Positions 1 through 5,315 of a DNA stretch of 9,810 bases are shown here, one piece after another. The DNA comes from JAXDLH01 sp034666705 (lineage in GTDB: Bacteria > Chloroflexota > UBA6077 > SHYK01): positions 1 through 9,810 of the forward strand of contig JAXDLH010000264.1 in the NCBI GenBank assembly GCA_034666705.1, in the 5' to 3' direction. Each line of letters begins with the position of its first letter. Within the stretch, counting starts at the first letter, position 1. The notes beneath the pieces are model-generated. The model did not search any database and was not told the origin of the DNA. It saw only the letters and a program-made list of their open reading frames with translations. A program made the translations under genes and the position numbers.

Positions 1-656
1 ATCTCATCCGGCGCGTCGAGGCCGCGGGTTTCGGCGCGCTGATGCTCACCGTGGACGCGCCACTCCTCGGGCGGCGCGAGCGCGACGTGCGCAACCGCTT
101 TCAGCTCCCACCGGGGCTGAGCGCGAAGAACCTCCTGGCCGCGGGCATGAGCGAGCTTCCGGGCGGGATCCCCGACTCGGGGCTGGCCGCCTACTTCTCG
201 ACGCTCCTCGATCCAGCGCTGACGTGGCGCGACCTGGAGTGGCTGCGCTCGGTCACGTCGCTCCCGATTCTGGTGAAGGGGATCGTTCGACCCGACGACG
301 CGGTCCAGGCTGCCCGCTCCGGGGTGGCGGGCATCGTCGTCTCGAACCACGGGGGCCGCCAGCTCGATACCGCCCCGCCGACCATCGAGGTCCTGCCCGC
401 AATCACCGACGCGGTGGCGGGCGAGGTCGAGATCCTGGTCGACGGCGGGATTCGGCGCGGCACGGACGTCGTGAAGGCCCTCGCACTCGGCGCCCGTGCG
501 ACGCTGATCGGCCGGCCAATCCTGTGGGGGCTCGCCGCGGCCGGCGAGCGCGGCGTCGCCCACGTCCTGCAACTGCTGCGCGACGAACTCGACGCGGCGC
601 TCGCCCTCACCGGGTGCCCGACGATCGGCGACGTCACGCGCGATCTGGTGGGATGA
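1..656 (+). CDS. FMN-dependent alpha-hydroxy-acid oxidase/dehydrogenase, C-terminal part (5' end outside window)
   Basis: The reading frame is open from base 3 and runs to TGA at 654-656, giving 217 visible residues. Family members are usually 350-400 residues, so the N-terminal 40 percent or so lies off the left edge; the ATG at 42 is internal. The family oxidises L-2-hydroxy acids such as lactate, glycolate or mandelate to 2-oxo acids through FMN in a TIM barrel. Visible landmarks in order are TVDAPLLGRRERD (from about base 45; active-site Asp and Arg), LVKGI (Lys codon 276-278, flavin contact), SNHGGRQLD (His codon 348-350 is the catalytic base, with the substrate-binding Arg three residues later), and LVDGGIRRGTDVVKALALGA with IGRP, which bind the FMN phosphate. 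All expected catalytic residues in this half are intact, so the enzyme looks functional. The exact substrate cannot be read from this half. It ends 11 bp before the convergent toxin gene. Confidence 0.9.
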   Translation, partial: LIRRVEAAGFGALMLTVDAPLLGRRERDVRNRFQLPPGLSAKNLLAAGMSELPGGIPDSGLAAYFSTLLDPALTWRDLEWLRSVTSLPILVKGIVRPDDAVQAARSGVAGIVVSNHGGRQLDTAPPTIEVLPAITDAVAGEVEILVDGGIRRGTDVVKALALGARATLIGRPILWGLAAAGERGVAHVLQLLRDELDAALALTGCPTIGDVTRDLVG

Positions 657-667
657 GCGGCAGGCAC

Positions 668-1132
668 CTACTCCGCCAGATAGACCCAGCGAAACTGCGG
701 AAATGAGCCACGGAGCCGGCGATGCCACTCGCCATCATTAGTCACGATCGCCCCGCAATTCGCGAGCATCGCCGATGCGATGAGGAGCGAATCCGCGGTG
801 GGTAACCGGCTCAGCGCACGCACGTTCGCGGCCTGCAGCGCCACGTCCAGGTCGATGGGCAACGCATGGAGATTCGGGAATCCGCCCAAGAACGCATGCA
901 TGAAACTCAGGTCCGCGCCACCGGCCCGGATTGGCCGAATGAGAAGCTCCATGCCACTGAGCGCTGAGAGATAGCCCAACAGCGGGTCTTCTGGATCTAC
1001 AATCCGGTGCAGCAGGTGCCGCGCCAGCGGGTGTACGGGCTCGCTCGTGCTGTGGTAGGCGATGCACGTGCTGCTGTCCAGACAGATGCGACGGACGCCG
1101 GCAAGCGCTGCATCGAGGCCGGAGACGTCCAC
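668..1132 (-). CDS. vapC: PIN-domain ribonuclease toxin, VapC type
   Basis: A 154-residue protein with the PIN-domain acidic quartet in the right order and spacing: Asp19 in CLDSS, Glu62 in GMELL, Asp114 in TADSLLIASA and Asp133 in TNDGEW. These residues bind Mg/Mn in PIN nucleases, which in VapBC systems cleave RNA, often tRNA or rRNA. The length fits VapC (about 130-150). The start is GTG (bases 1132-1130), which follows the antitoxin TAG stop with no base between, so translation of the toxin probably depends on ribosomes finishing the antitoxin. No intact ATG alternative near the N-terminus is needed, because the PIN beta-strand begins at about residue 15. The gene is the second of a two-gene operon and converges on the hydroxy-acid oxidase gene. 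The RNA target cannot be predicted. The toxin assignment rests on PIN residues plus the antitoxin partner; a solitary PIN nuclease role is unlikely. Confidence 0.87.
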   Translation of the reverse strand: MDVSGLDAALAGVRRICLDSSTCIAYHSTSEPVHPLARHLLHRIVDPEDPLLGYLSALSGMELLIRPIRAGGADLSFMHAFLGGFPNLHALPIDLDVALQAANVRALSRLPTADSLLIASAMLANCGAIVTNDGEWHRRLRGSFPQFRWVYLAE

Positions 1133-1396
1133 CTATGCGTCCTCGTCAGCCCAACTGGCTCGCTCCTCTCGCAAGAAGCGACGATTCTCCTCGGGGTCAG
1201 GGAACAGGTGAGTCAGGCGACCGGCGAATGACTCGGCGATGTCTTCAGGGCGCTTGAGGAGGACAAGCGTCTGGTCGTCCACAAGCTGGACGAAGAGACG
1301 GTCGCCGGGTCGCAAGCCAGCCTTCTTCATTGCGCGCGCTGGCAGATTGACCACGCCGCGGCCACTGATCGTTACCTCTCCCAGCAGCTCTAACAT
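1133..1396 (-). CDS. vapB: AbrB/SpoVT-fold antitoxin, VapB type
   Basis: An 87-residue protein. The N-terminal half has the swapped-hairpin AbrB pattern: VTISGRGVVNLPARAMKKAG followed by LRPGDRLFVQL and TLVLLKR. This fold binds DNA as a dimer. The acidic and arginine-rich C-terminal tail (about 60-87, containing ENRRFLREERASW) is the usual toxin-binding region of VapB antitoxins. Start ATG at 1396-1394 is preceded by a strong GGGAGGG ribosome-binding site (bases 1411-1405) at 8-nt spacing. The stop TAG directly abuts the toxin GTG. VapB proteins normally neutralise the PIN toxin and, with it, repress their own operon; the repeats at 1427-1455 are the natural candidate operator. MazE-like assignment is an alternative name for the same fold, but the PIN partner favours VapB. 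Confidence 0.87.
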   Translation of the reverse strand: MLELLGEVTISGRGVVNLPARAMKKAGLRPGDRLFVQLVDDQTLVLLKRPEDIAESFAGRLTHLFPDPEENRRFLREERASWADEDA

Positions 1397-1426
1397 TTCA
1401 CTTACCCTCCCGCACCATCGTTCGAA

Positions 1427-1460
1427 TGCATTGCAATAGTACCATTTTGCATTGCGTCAA
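1427..1460 (-). promoter_or_regulatory. Candidate vapBC promoter and autoregulatory operator
   Basis: On the minus strand a TTGACG -35 (bases 1460-1455) lies 16 bp from a weak TATTGC -10 (1438-1433), upstream of the antitoxin RBS. The octamer TGCATTGC (plus-strand reading) occurs twice, at 1427-1434 and 1448-1455, exactly 21 bp apart start to start, which places both copies on one face of the helix. The first copy sits inside overlapping palindromes AATGCATT (1425-1432) and ATTGCAAT (1430-1437). The copies overlap the -10 and abut the -35, as expected for an operator bound by VapB or VapBC. The patch is distinctly AT-rich against its GC-rich surroundings. Repeats are seen directly; the operator role is inference. 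Confidence 0.5.
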
Positions 1461-1487
1461 CGAATGAGGGGCACAACGAAATCGACG

Positions 1488-2291
1488 TCAGCGTGCCGCG
1501 CGCGCGCGGAAGCTAATGAGCAAAAGCACGATGGCGATCGCGGCGAAGCCGCTGGCAGCAAGCTGTCCGGGCGTCGGCCCGAGCGCTCGTGCTGGCGGGT
1601 TCGAGGCGGGAGAGGCCAGGGGGCTGATGGTTCCAACTCGCTCGACCCCTCCAGCCTGGGCCTGAGGTGGCCCCGGCCCCAGTTGGGCGGTCGGCAGAAT
1701 TCCTGGCGACGCTACAGATGGTTGGGGCCCCGCTTGTGCGGCGGGCGATGGCTCGACCGCGGCACCCGTCGCATTGCCCGCTTGTGGGGCGGCGCGCGGG
1801 GCAGGCGCAGCGGCACTGAAGGGAACCGCCTGATCGGCGCCGGGGGCTGCGCCCCTGGCGGATTGATCGGAACCCGTCGTCCCAACGGTCACTGGTGCGG
1901 CCTGGGACGCCGCCGGCAGCGCGACCCGTGCGCTGGTGCTGAAGGTACTCGACGAGGAGCTGGCGTCGAAGGCGAGCAGGACCACGACCATCGCGGCGGC
2001 AACGCCGGAGAGGGCACGCAACCAGACCGGCCGCAGAATCGGCAGTGCGGCGGCACGAACGAAGCGAGGCTCGGCGGCCAGACGCTGCGTCGCGGGAATC
2101 GCGAACGAACGCGGCAGGCGGACGTCGGGCAGCACGTGCAGCATCGCGACGACGCTCCGGAGGTGGTCGAGCTCCGCGGCGCAGGCAGCGCAGCTCGCCA
2201 GGTGCGCCTCGACGACGAGACGCTCTTCCTCGGTGAGCGCATCGTCGAGCAGCGCCGAGAGCTCTTCCGTAGTCGCGTGTTCGCCGCGCAC
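1488..2291 (-). CDS. Membrane-anchored zinc-finger anti-sigma factor (ZAS/zf-HC2 type)
   Basis: 267 residues. The N-terminal cytoplasmic domain carries the ZAS signature His30-x3-Cys34-x2-Cys37 (EAHLASCAACAAEL); His5 is a plausible fourth zinc ligand. ZAS proteins hold the partner ECF sigma factor inactive. A hydrophobic helix at about 90-108 (VWLRALSGVAAAMVVVLLAF) is flanked by Arg. It is followed by about 135 residues very rich in Ala, Pro, Gly, Ser and Gln with no recognisable fold. A second hydrophobic helix at about 244-261 is followed by the basic tail FRARAAR. The positive-inside rule suggests both termini are cytoplasmic and the linker is extracytoplasmic. Start GTG at 2291-2289 has a good RBS, AGGAG (2301-2297), at 5 nt; no other ATG, GTG or TTG occurs in frame before the upstream stop at 2379-2381. 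The gene lies downstream of the sigma gene. Identity of the stress sensed is unknown. Confidence 0.85.
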   Translation of the reverse strand: MRGEHATTEELSALLDDALTEEERLVVEAHLASCAACAAELDHLRSVVAMLHVLPDVRLPRSFAIPATQRLAAEPRFVRAAALPILRPVWLRALSGVAAAMVVVLLAFDASSSSSTFSTSARVALPAASQAAPVTVGTTGSDQSARGAAPGADQAVPFSAAAPAPRAAPQAGNATGAAVEPSPAAQAGPQPSVASPGILPTAQLGPGPPQAQAGGVERVGTISPLASPASNPPARALGPTPGQLAASGFAAIAIVLLLISFRARAAR

Positions 2292-2404
2292 TATGACTCC
2301 TGCCGATCCAGCCGCCCGCCCCGGCCCGCTCCGCTGATGAAGACGCGGTCGCGGGGGCAGCCGGTGACGACCCTTACTCTATTCTTAAGATGGCGCTGGG
2401 TCAT
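2291..2404 (-). CDS. Possible 37-residue bridging ORF between sigma and anti-sigma genes
   Basis: A basic 37-codon ORF fills the 109-bp gap between the sigma and anti-sigma genes. Its ATG overlaps the sigma stop as ATGA (2404-2401), and its TAG overlaps the anti-sigma GTG start as TAGTG (2293-2289). The product starts MTQRHLKNRVRVV and has nine Arg/Lys residues. No strong Shine-Dalgarno precedes it beyond GGGA in the sigma 3' end, so it would rely on termination-reinitiation. The anti-sigma RBS lies inside its last codons. Whether a peptide is made is unknown. It may only carry ribosomes across the gap, or may be chance. No homologue is recognised. Confidence 0.3.
   Translation of the reverse strand: MTQRHLKNRVRVVTGCPRDRVFISGAGRGGRLDRQES
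2297..2301 (-). promoter_or_regulatory. Ribosome-binding site of the anti-sigma gene
   Basis: AGGAG lies 5 nt before the GTG start at 2291 and decides that start. It is embedded in the final codons of the bridging small ORF, so ribosomes translating that ORF would pass over it. Confidence 0.7.
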
Positions 2405-2985
2405 GAAAGGTTCCCGTCGGGAAGCAGCAGCTCGCGCAGCCGGGCGCGACCACGCGCGAGCCGGGAACGGACGGTGCCAAGGGCGCACTCCATCGCGTCC
2501 GCCGCCTCCTCATAACTCAGCCCTTGCACGTCCACCAGCACGACCGCGACCCGCTGCTCGGCGGGCAGCTCGGCCATCGCCGCCTCGATCGCGACCCGAG
2601 TGTCGTGGCTGAGCGCGACACGCTCCGGGTCCTCGGCGTCGGCATCAGCCCAGGGCGCCTCGCCCAACTCCTCGACGATCGCATCCATCGAAGTCGCCGG
2701 CCGACGCCGCACGGTGCGGCGGGCGTCGAGGCAGGCATTCACGACGATGCGCGCCACCCAGCTCTTGAACGAGCCGCCGCGGAAGTCGCGGATGTGCCGA
2801 TACGCCGAGAGGAACGCCTCCTGCGTCGCATCGGCCGCGTCTTCCGGTTGGCCGAGCGTGCGGTACGCCACGTTGTAGACGAACGTCTGGTAGCGCTCGA
2901 CGAGGCGATTGAACGCATCCACGTCGCCGCGTTGGGCCTCGCGCACCCAGCGCGCCTCGTCGAGCTGGACGAGCGGCTCCGCCAC
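2401..2985 (-). CDS. ECF-type sigma-70 family RNA polymerase sigma factor
   Basis: 194 residues from the chosen GTG start. Sigma region 2 spans about 22-90: AFNRLVERYQTFVYNVAYR, then the -10-recognition and core-binding stretch containing DATQEAFLSAYRHIRDFRGG and FKSWVARIVVNACLDARR. A short linker is followed by region 4 at about 134-187, with AELPAEQRVAVVLVDVQGLS and the helix-turn-helix YEEAADAMECALGTVRSRLARGR that reads the -35. No region 3 or 1.1 is present, so this is the ECF class. A longer reading frame runs up to GTG at 3084, but GTG 2985 is preferred: it has GGGAG (2998-2994) 8 nt upstream, the extra residues look non-protein-like, and a TATAAT box lies between the two starts. The downstream ZAS anti-sigma gene is its probable regulator. 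The target regulon is unknown. Confidence 0.88.
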   Translation of the reverse strand: MAEPLVQLDEARWVREAQRGDVDAFNRLVERYQTFVYNVAYRTLGQPEDAADATQEAFLSAYRHIRDFRGGSFKSWVARIVVNACLDARRTVRRRPATSMDAIVEELGEAPWADADAEDPERVALSHDTRVAIEAAMAELPAEQRVAVVLVDVQGLSYEEAADAMECALGTVRSRLARGRARLRELLLPDGNLS

Positions 2986-2993
2986 CCGCGTCG

Positions 2994-2998
2994 CTCCC
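2994..2998 (-). promoter_or_regulatory. Ribosome-binding site deciding the sigma-factor start
   Basis: GGGAG on the minus strand, 8 nt before the GTG at 2985. It supports the shorter sigma protein over the upstream in-frame GTG at 3084. Confidence 0.55.
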
Positions 2999-3033
2999 GT
3001 CCCGCCGCAATCTTCCGGGGGCGGGGCCGCGCG

Positions 3034-3039
3034 ATTATA
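3034..3039 (-). promoter_or_regulatory. Candidate -10 box of the sigma/anti-sigma operon
   Basis: A perfect TATAAT on the minus strand, about 50 nt upstream of the sigma GTG at 2985. No convincing -35 lies 16-18 bp further upstream. A TG sits one base off the extended -10 position. Two direct copies of CCGGTCCC (plus-strand reading; 3061-3068 and 3091-3098, 30 bp apart) lie upstream and may be regulator sites, but this is inference. Confidence 0.4.
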
Positions 3040-3112
3040 GCCAGGGCCGATGCAGCAGCTCCGGTCCCGTGCCTGGCGGACCACGGCGACCCGGTCCCCC
3101 GCCGGACCGCAT

Positions 3113-3121
3113 TGTTATGAT
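3113..3121 (+). promoter_or_regulatory. Candidate extended -10 promoter of the GIY-YIG endonuclease gene
   Basis: TGTTATGAT is an extended -10 (TG-n-TATGAT, five of six matches to TATAAT), 33 bp before the ATG at 3154. There is no -35 match, as is common with extended -10 promoters. The endonuclease RBS GGGAG (3145-3149) follows at 4-nt spacing before the ATG. Together with the minus-strand TATAAT at 3034-3039 this makes 2986-3153 a divergent promoter region. Confidence 0.45.
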
Positions 3122-3153
3122 GCGCTCGGACGACCCGCTCGCCCGGGAGTGAT

Positions 3154-3846
3154 ATGCGGCCGCGCCTCGAGGTCCCCTACAACCCACTCGACAAGCCCCA
3201 CCTCGCCGAGAGCGTCGTCGCGGCCCTGCTGGGGCGCGACCTCGAGCCGTTGCCGCCGGACGTGACGTTCCTTGGCGCAGGTATCTACGCGATCTATTAC
3301 ACCGGTGATTTTCCGGCCTACAGCCCCATCGCCGCGCAGAATCGGCGCGGGCGCTACGCCCAGCCGATCTACGTCGGCAAAGCGACGCCGCCTGGGGGCC
3401 GCCGCGGCGGGATCGGCGAGGGGCCAGTCGAGAGCGCCACGATCTATGGCCGGTTGCGGCAGCACGCCGCCAGCATCGAGCAGGCGGGCAACCTCGATCT
3501 CACCGACTTCGCCTGCCGCTACCTGGTGCTCGACGACGTGTGGATCTCCCTCGGCGAGAACCTGCTGATCGAGCGCTTCCGCCCCCTGTGGAACGTGGTG
3601 GTCGACGGCTTCGGGAACCACACGCCAGGCCGCGGCCGACTCGGCCAGCGACGCTCGGCGTGGGACGTGCTCCACCCCGGGCGCGCCTGGGCCCAACTCG
3701 TGCAGCCGCACGGACTGACGGAGGCGGCGCTCAGGGACCGCATCGCGGCGTTCCTCGATCCACCCGCGCCCGTCGAGCCGCAGCGCCGGCCGCCGCGACC
3801 AACGACGCTGCCGCTATTTGCGCAGGATAACGGCGGCGTCGTATAG
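3154..3846 (+). CDS. Eco29kI-family GIY-YIG type II restriction endonuclease
   Basis: 230 residues, close to the usual Eco29kI-family length. The GIY-YIG nuclease core is complete: GIYAIYY at 43-49, PIYVGKA at 71-77, Arg100 and His104 in GRLRQHAASI, Glu135 in SLGENLLIERF and Asn147 in PLWNVVVDGFGNH. Family-specific stretches DFACRYLVLDD (118-128), VDGFGNHTPG (150-159) and SAWDVLHPGRAWA (168-180) are the strongest evidence for Eco29kI rather than UvrC- or homing-type GIY-YIG proteins. Eco29kI itself cleaves CCGCGG; specificity here is not established. It would cut unmethylated foreign DNA in the cytoplasm. It faces the methyltransferase gene tail to tail, with 33 bp of overlapping coding sequence. 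Start ATG at 3154 has GGGAG at 4 nt and an extended -10 upstream. The C-terminal 30 residues are Pro/Arg-rich and variable. All expected catalytic residues are present, so the nuclease is probably active. Confidence 0.9.
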   Translation: MRPRLEVPYNPLDKPHLAESVVAALLGRDLEPLPPDVTFLGAGIYAIYYTGDFPAYSPIAAQNRRGRYAQPIYVGKATPPGGRRGGIGEGPVESATIYGRLRQHAASIEQAGNLDLTDFACRYLVLDDVWISLGENLLIERFRPLWNVVVDGFGNHTPGRGRLGQRRSAWDVLHPGRAWAQLVQPHGLTEAALRDRIAAFLDPPAPVEPQRRPPRPTTLPLFAQDNGGVV

Positions 3847-5220
3847 CTGGGTCCGCTGCTTATGGCCGGCCTCGCCAATCCGCACCGCCGAGTCGATGAT
3901 GCTGTTGCCAACGCGCTTGGTCCGGACGATCTGCACGTCGACCACCCGCAAGCCCAACCGCTCCGCCATCTGCGCCAGGAGGTGGTCGACGCGGAACTCG
4001 ACCCCCTGGATGATCGAGTTGCCCACCACGATCACGGCATGCCCGTCGGGCCGCAGCTGGCGCTCCAACGACTCGAAGAGCCGCTGGGAGTCGTTGAAGT
4101 AGGTGGCGACGTATGAGGCCCAACCGGATCCACCGTACTGGCCGCGCACCGGACTCTGCGCCCGCAAGTGCTCCACGACGCGGTCCAGCTCGGGAAAATC
4201 GAAGGCGAGCCGCACCGGCGGGCCCTGCCGCACCGTCTGCCAGAACTTGCCAAAGCTCACCTCCTCGAGCTGGCGCATGCTCGTCGTATCCCCGAGCAGA
4301 TCGAGCCAGTGGAGCTGCGGCCGCGTGTTGCGGACGTAGTGGTAGTTGTTCATGTACGGCGGTGAGGTGACGACGAGCGACACGGTTTCGGGCGCGAGCG
4401 TGGAGTCGAAGTACGAGGCGTGGTGCACGGTGCGCCGGCGCGCCCGCCAGGTCGGGCCATAGTGATCCTGGGCCCACTCGACGTCGGCCCGCATCTCGTC
4501 GAGCTTGGCACAGACCACGTACCCAACCGAGGCATTCTCGATGAGCGGCTTGCCCGCGCCCGGCCGCGTCCCGAGGCTCGGCTCGTAGCTGTAGTTCGAG
4601 TAGGAGATCATCGTGGCGCCCAGGGCGGCGCGGAAGAGCGCGCGATCCGGCTCGTGCAGCACCGCGGTGCGGCGGAGCGCATACAGGAACTTCGCCTCCA
4701 CCGGAGGGCTGAAGAAGGGGATACGGCTCTTGAACCCCGGGGGCGAGCTCTCGCGCAACTCCTCGAGCAGTGAGGTGAGCGCGCTCGCCCCGCCCTCGCC
4801 GTATTGCAGGTCGACCTGCGCCTCGAAGCGAAGCATCGCCGTGCGAAATGCCTCGATCTCGCTGCTCAGCCCCTCCGGCGGCACGTCGACGCAGTCGATC
4901 TTGGCACGCGCCGCGAGGGCGGCGAACGCGTTGATCTCATAGCCGACCACGTCGCAGCCAGCCTTCAACGCCTCGACGAGCGTGGTCGCGACGCCCGTAA
5001 ATGGGTCGAGCACCAGGGAGCGCTCGCGGCTGTTTTCGGGGAGATAGGCCGCGATCACGTCCTCGACGAACGGCGCCGAGAAGCCCGCAATCCACGGCAC
5101 CCACCGATGGACCGGTAAGCTCTTGTTCTCGCCAGCCGCAGCATCGCGCAATCCGGCCTTCTCGATCTCTGGGCCGGACCGCTGCCAGAGCGGGAGCTGC
5201 TCGCGAACCTGATCCTGCAC
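3814..5220 (-). CDS. Amino-DNA methyltransferase (TSPPY motif), presumed partner of the GIY-YIG endonuclease
   Basis: 468 residues from GTG 5220. The SAM-binding motif I is VLDPFTGVATTLVEA (about 70-84), with the motif II acid in VGYEIN (about 92-97). The catalytic motif IV is TSPPYMNNYHYVRNTRPQL (starts at about 285), which identifies an exocyclic amino methylase, N4-cytosine or N6-adenine. Later HAVIVVGNSIIQG (about 394-406) resembles a core beta-strand with following loop. About 200 residues separate motifs I and IV; this could hold the target-recognition region, as in the alpha arrangement. The frame extends to GTG 5304, but that start has no RBS; GTG 5220 has a weak GGGG stretch upstream and the residues before it are not protein-like. 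Its presumed job is to protect host sites from the convergent endonuclease. Being a separate, non-C5 enzyme, it differs from the C5 methylase of Eco29kI as I recall it. Modified base and site cannot be read from sequence. Confidence 0.82.
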   Translation of the reverse strand: MQDQVREQLPLWQRSGPEIEKAGLRDAAAGENKSLPVHRWVPWIAGFSAPFVEDVIAAYLPENSRERSLVLDPFTGVATTLVEALKAGCDVVGYEINAFAALAARAKIDCVDVPPEGLSSEIEAFRTAMLRFEAQVDLQYGEGGASALTSLLEELRESSPPGFKSRIPFFSPPVEAKFLYALRRTAVLHEPDRALFRAALGATMISYSNYSYEPSLGTRPGAGKPLIENASVGYVVCAKLDEMRADVEWAQDHYGPTWRARRRTVHHASYFDSTLAPETVSLVVTSPPYMNNYHYVRNTRPQLHWLDLLGDTTSMRQLEEVSFGKFWQTVRQGPPVRLAFDFPELDRVVEHLRAQSPVRGQYGGSGWASYVATYFNDSQRLFESLERQLRPDGHAVIVVGNSIIQGVEFRVDHLLAQMAERLGLRVVDVQIVRTKRVGNSIIDSAVRIGEAGHKQRTQLYDAAVILRK

Positions 5221-5315
5221 CGTTACCCCACGGTCCTGCGTTGATTCAGTGCCAAGTGTATGGGCGGCGCTGGTGCCAATGGAACACGACAGACGATCCA
5301 GCACTGAGAGAAACG
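5221..5315. promoter_or_regulatory. Divergent intergenic region between methyltransferase and YcxB-like gene
   Basis: These 95 bp must hold start signals for two divergent genes if the methyltransferase starts at 5220. No -35/-10 pair on either strand is convincing. GTGCCAA occurs twice in direct orientation, at 5249-5255 and 5273-5279, 24 bp apart. A weak GAGAG precedes the plus-strand ATG at 5316. Confidence 0.35.

Noticed and set aside
2383..2390. TCTTAAGA palindrome in the sigma/anti-sigma gap
   Set aside because: Eight bases, isolated, with no partner repeat or promoter spacing; likely chance.
1452..2612. Long plus-strand open frame of 386 codons
   Set aside because: It is antisense to the anti-sigma and sigma genes, and its product is an Arg/Gly/Pro-rich composition typical of a GC-rich antisense frame with no recognisable domain.
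2986..3084. 33-residue N-terminal extension of the sigma factor from GTG 3084
   Set aside because: A TATAAT box lies inside it, GTG 2985 has a GGGAG RBS, and the extra residues do not match ECF N-termini.
5001..5315. 105-codon N-terminal extension of the YcxB-like protein
   Set aside because: It overlaps the methyltransferase coding sequence antisense and looks like low-quality Arg/Pro-rich translation; ATG 5316 fits the soluble start and the divergent layout.
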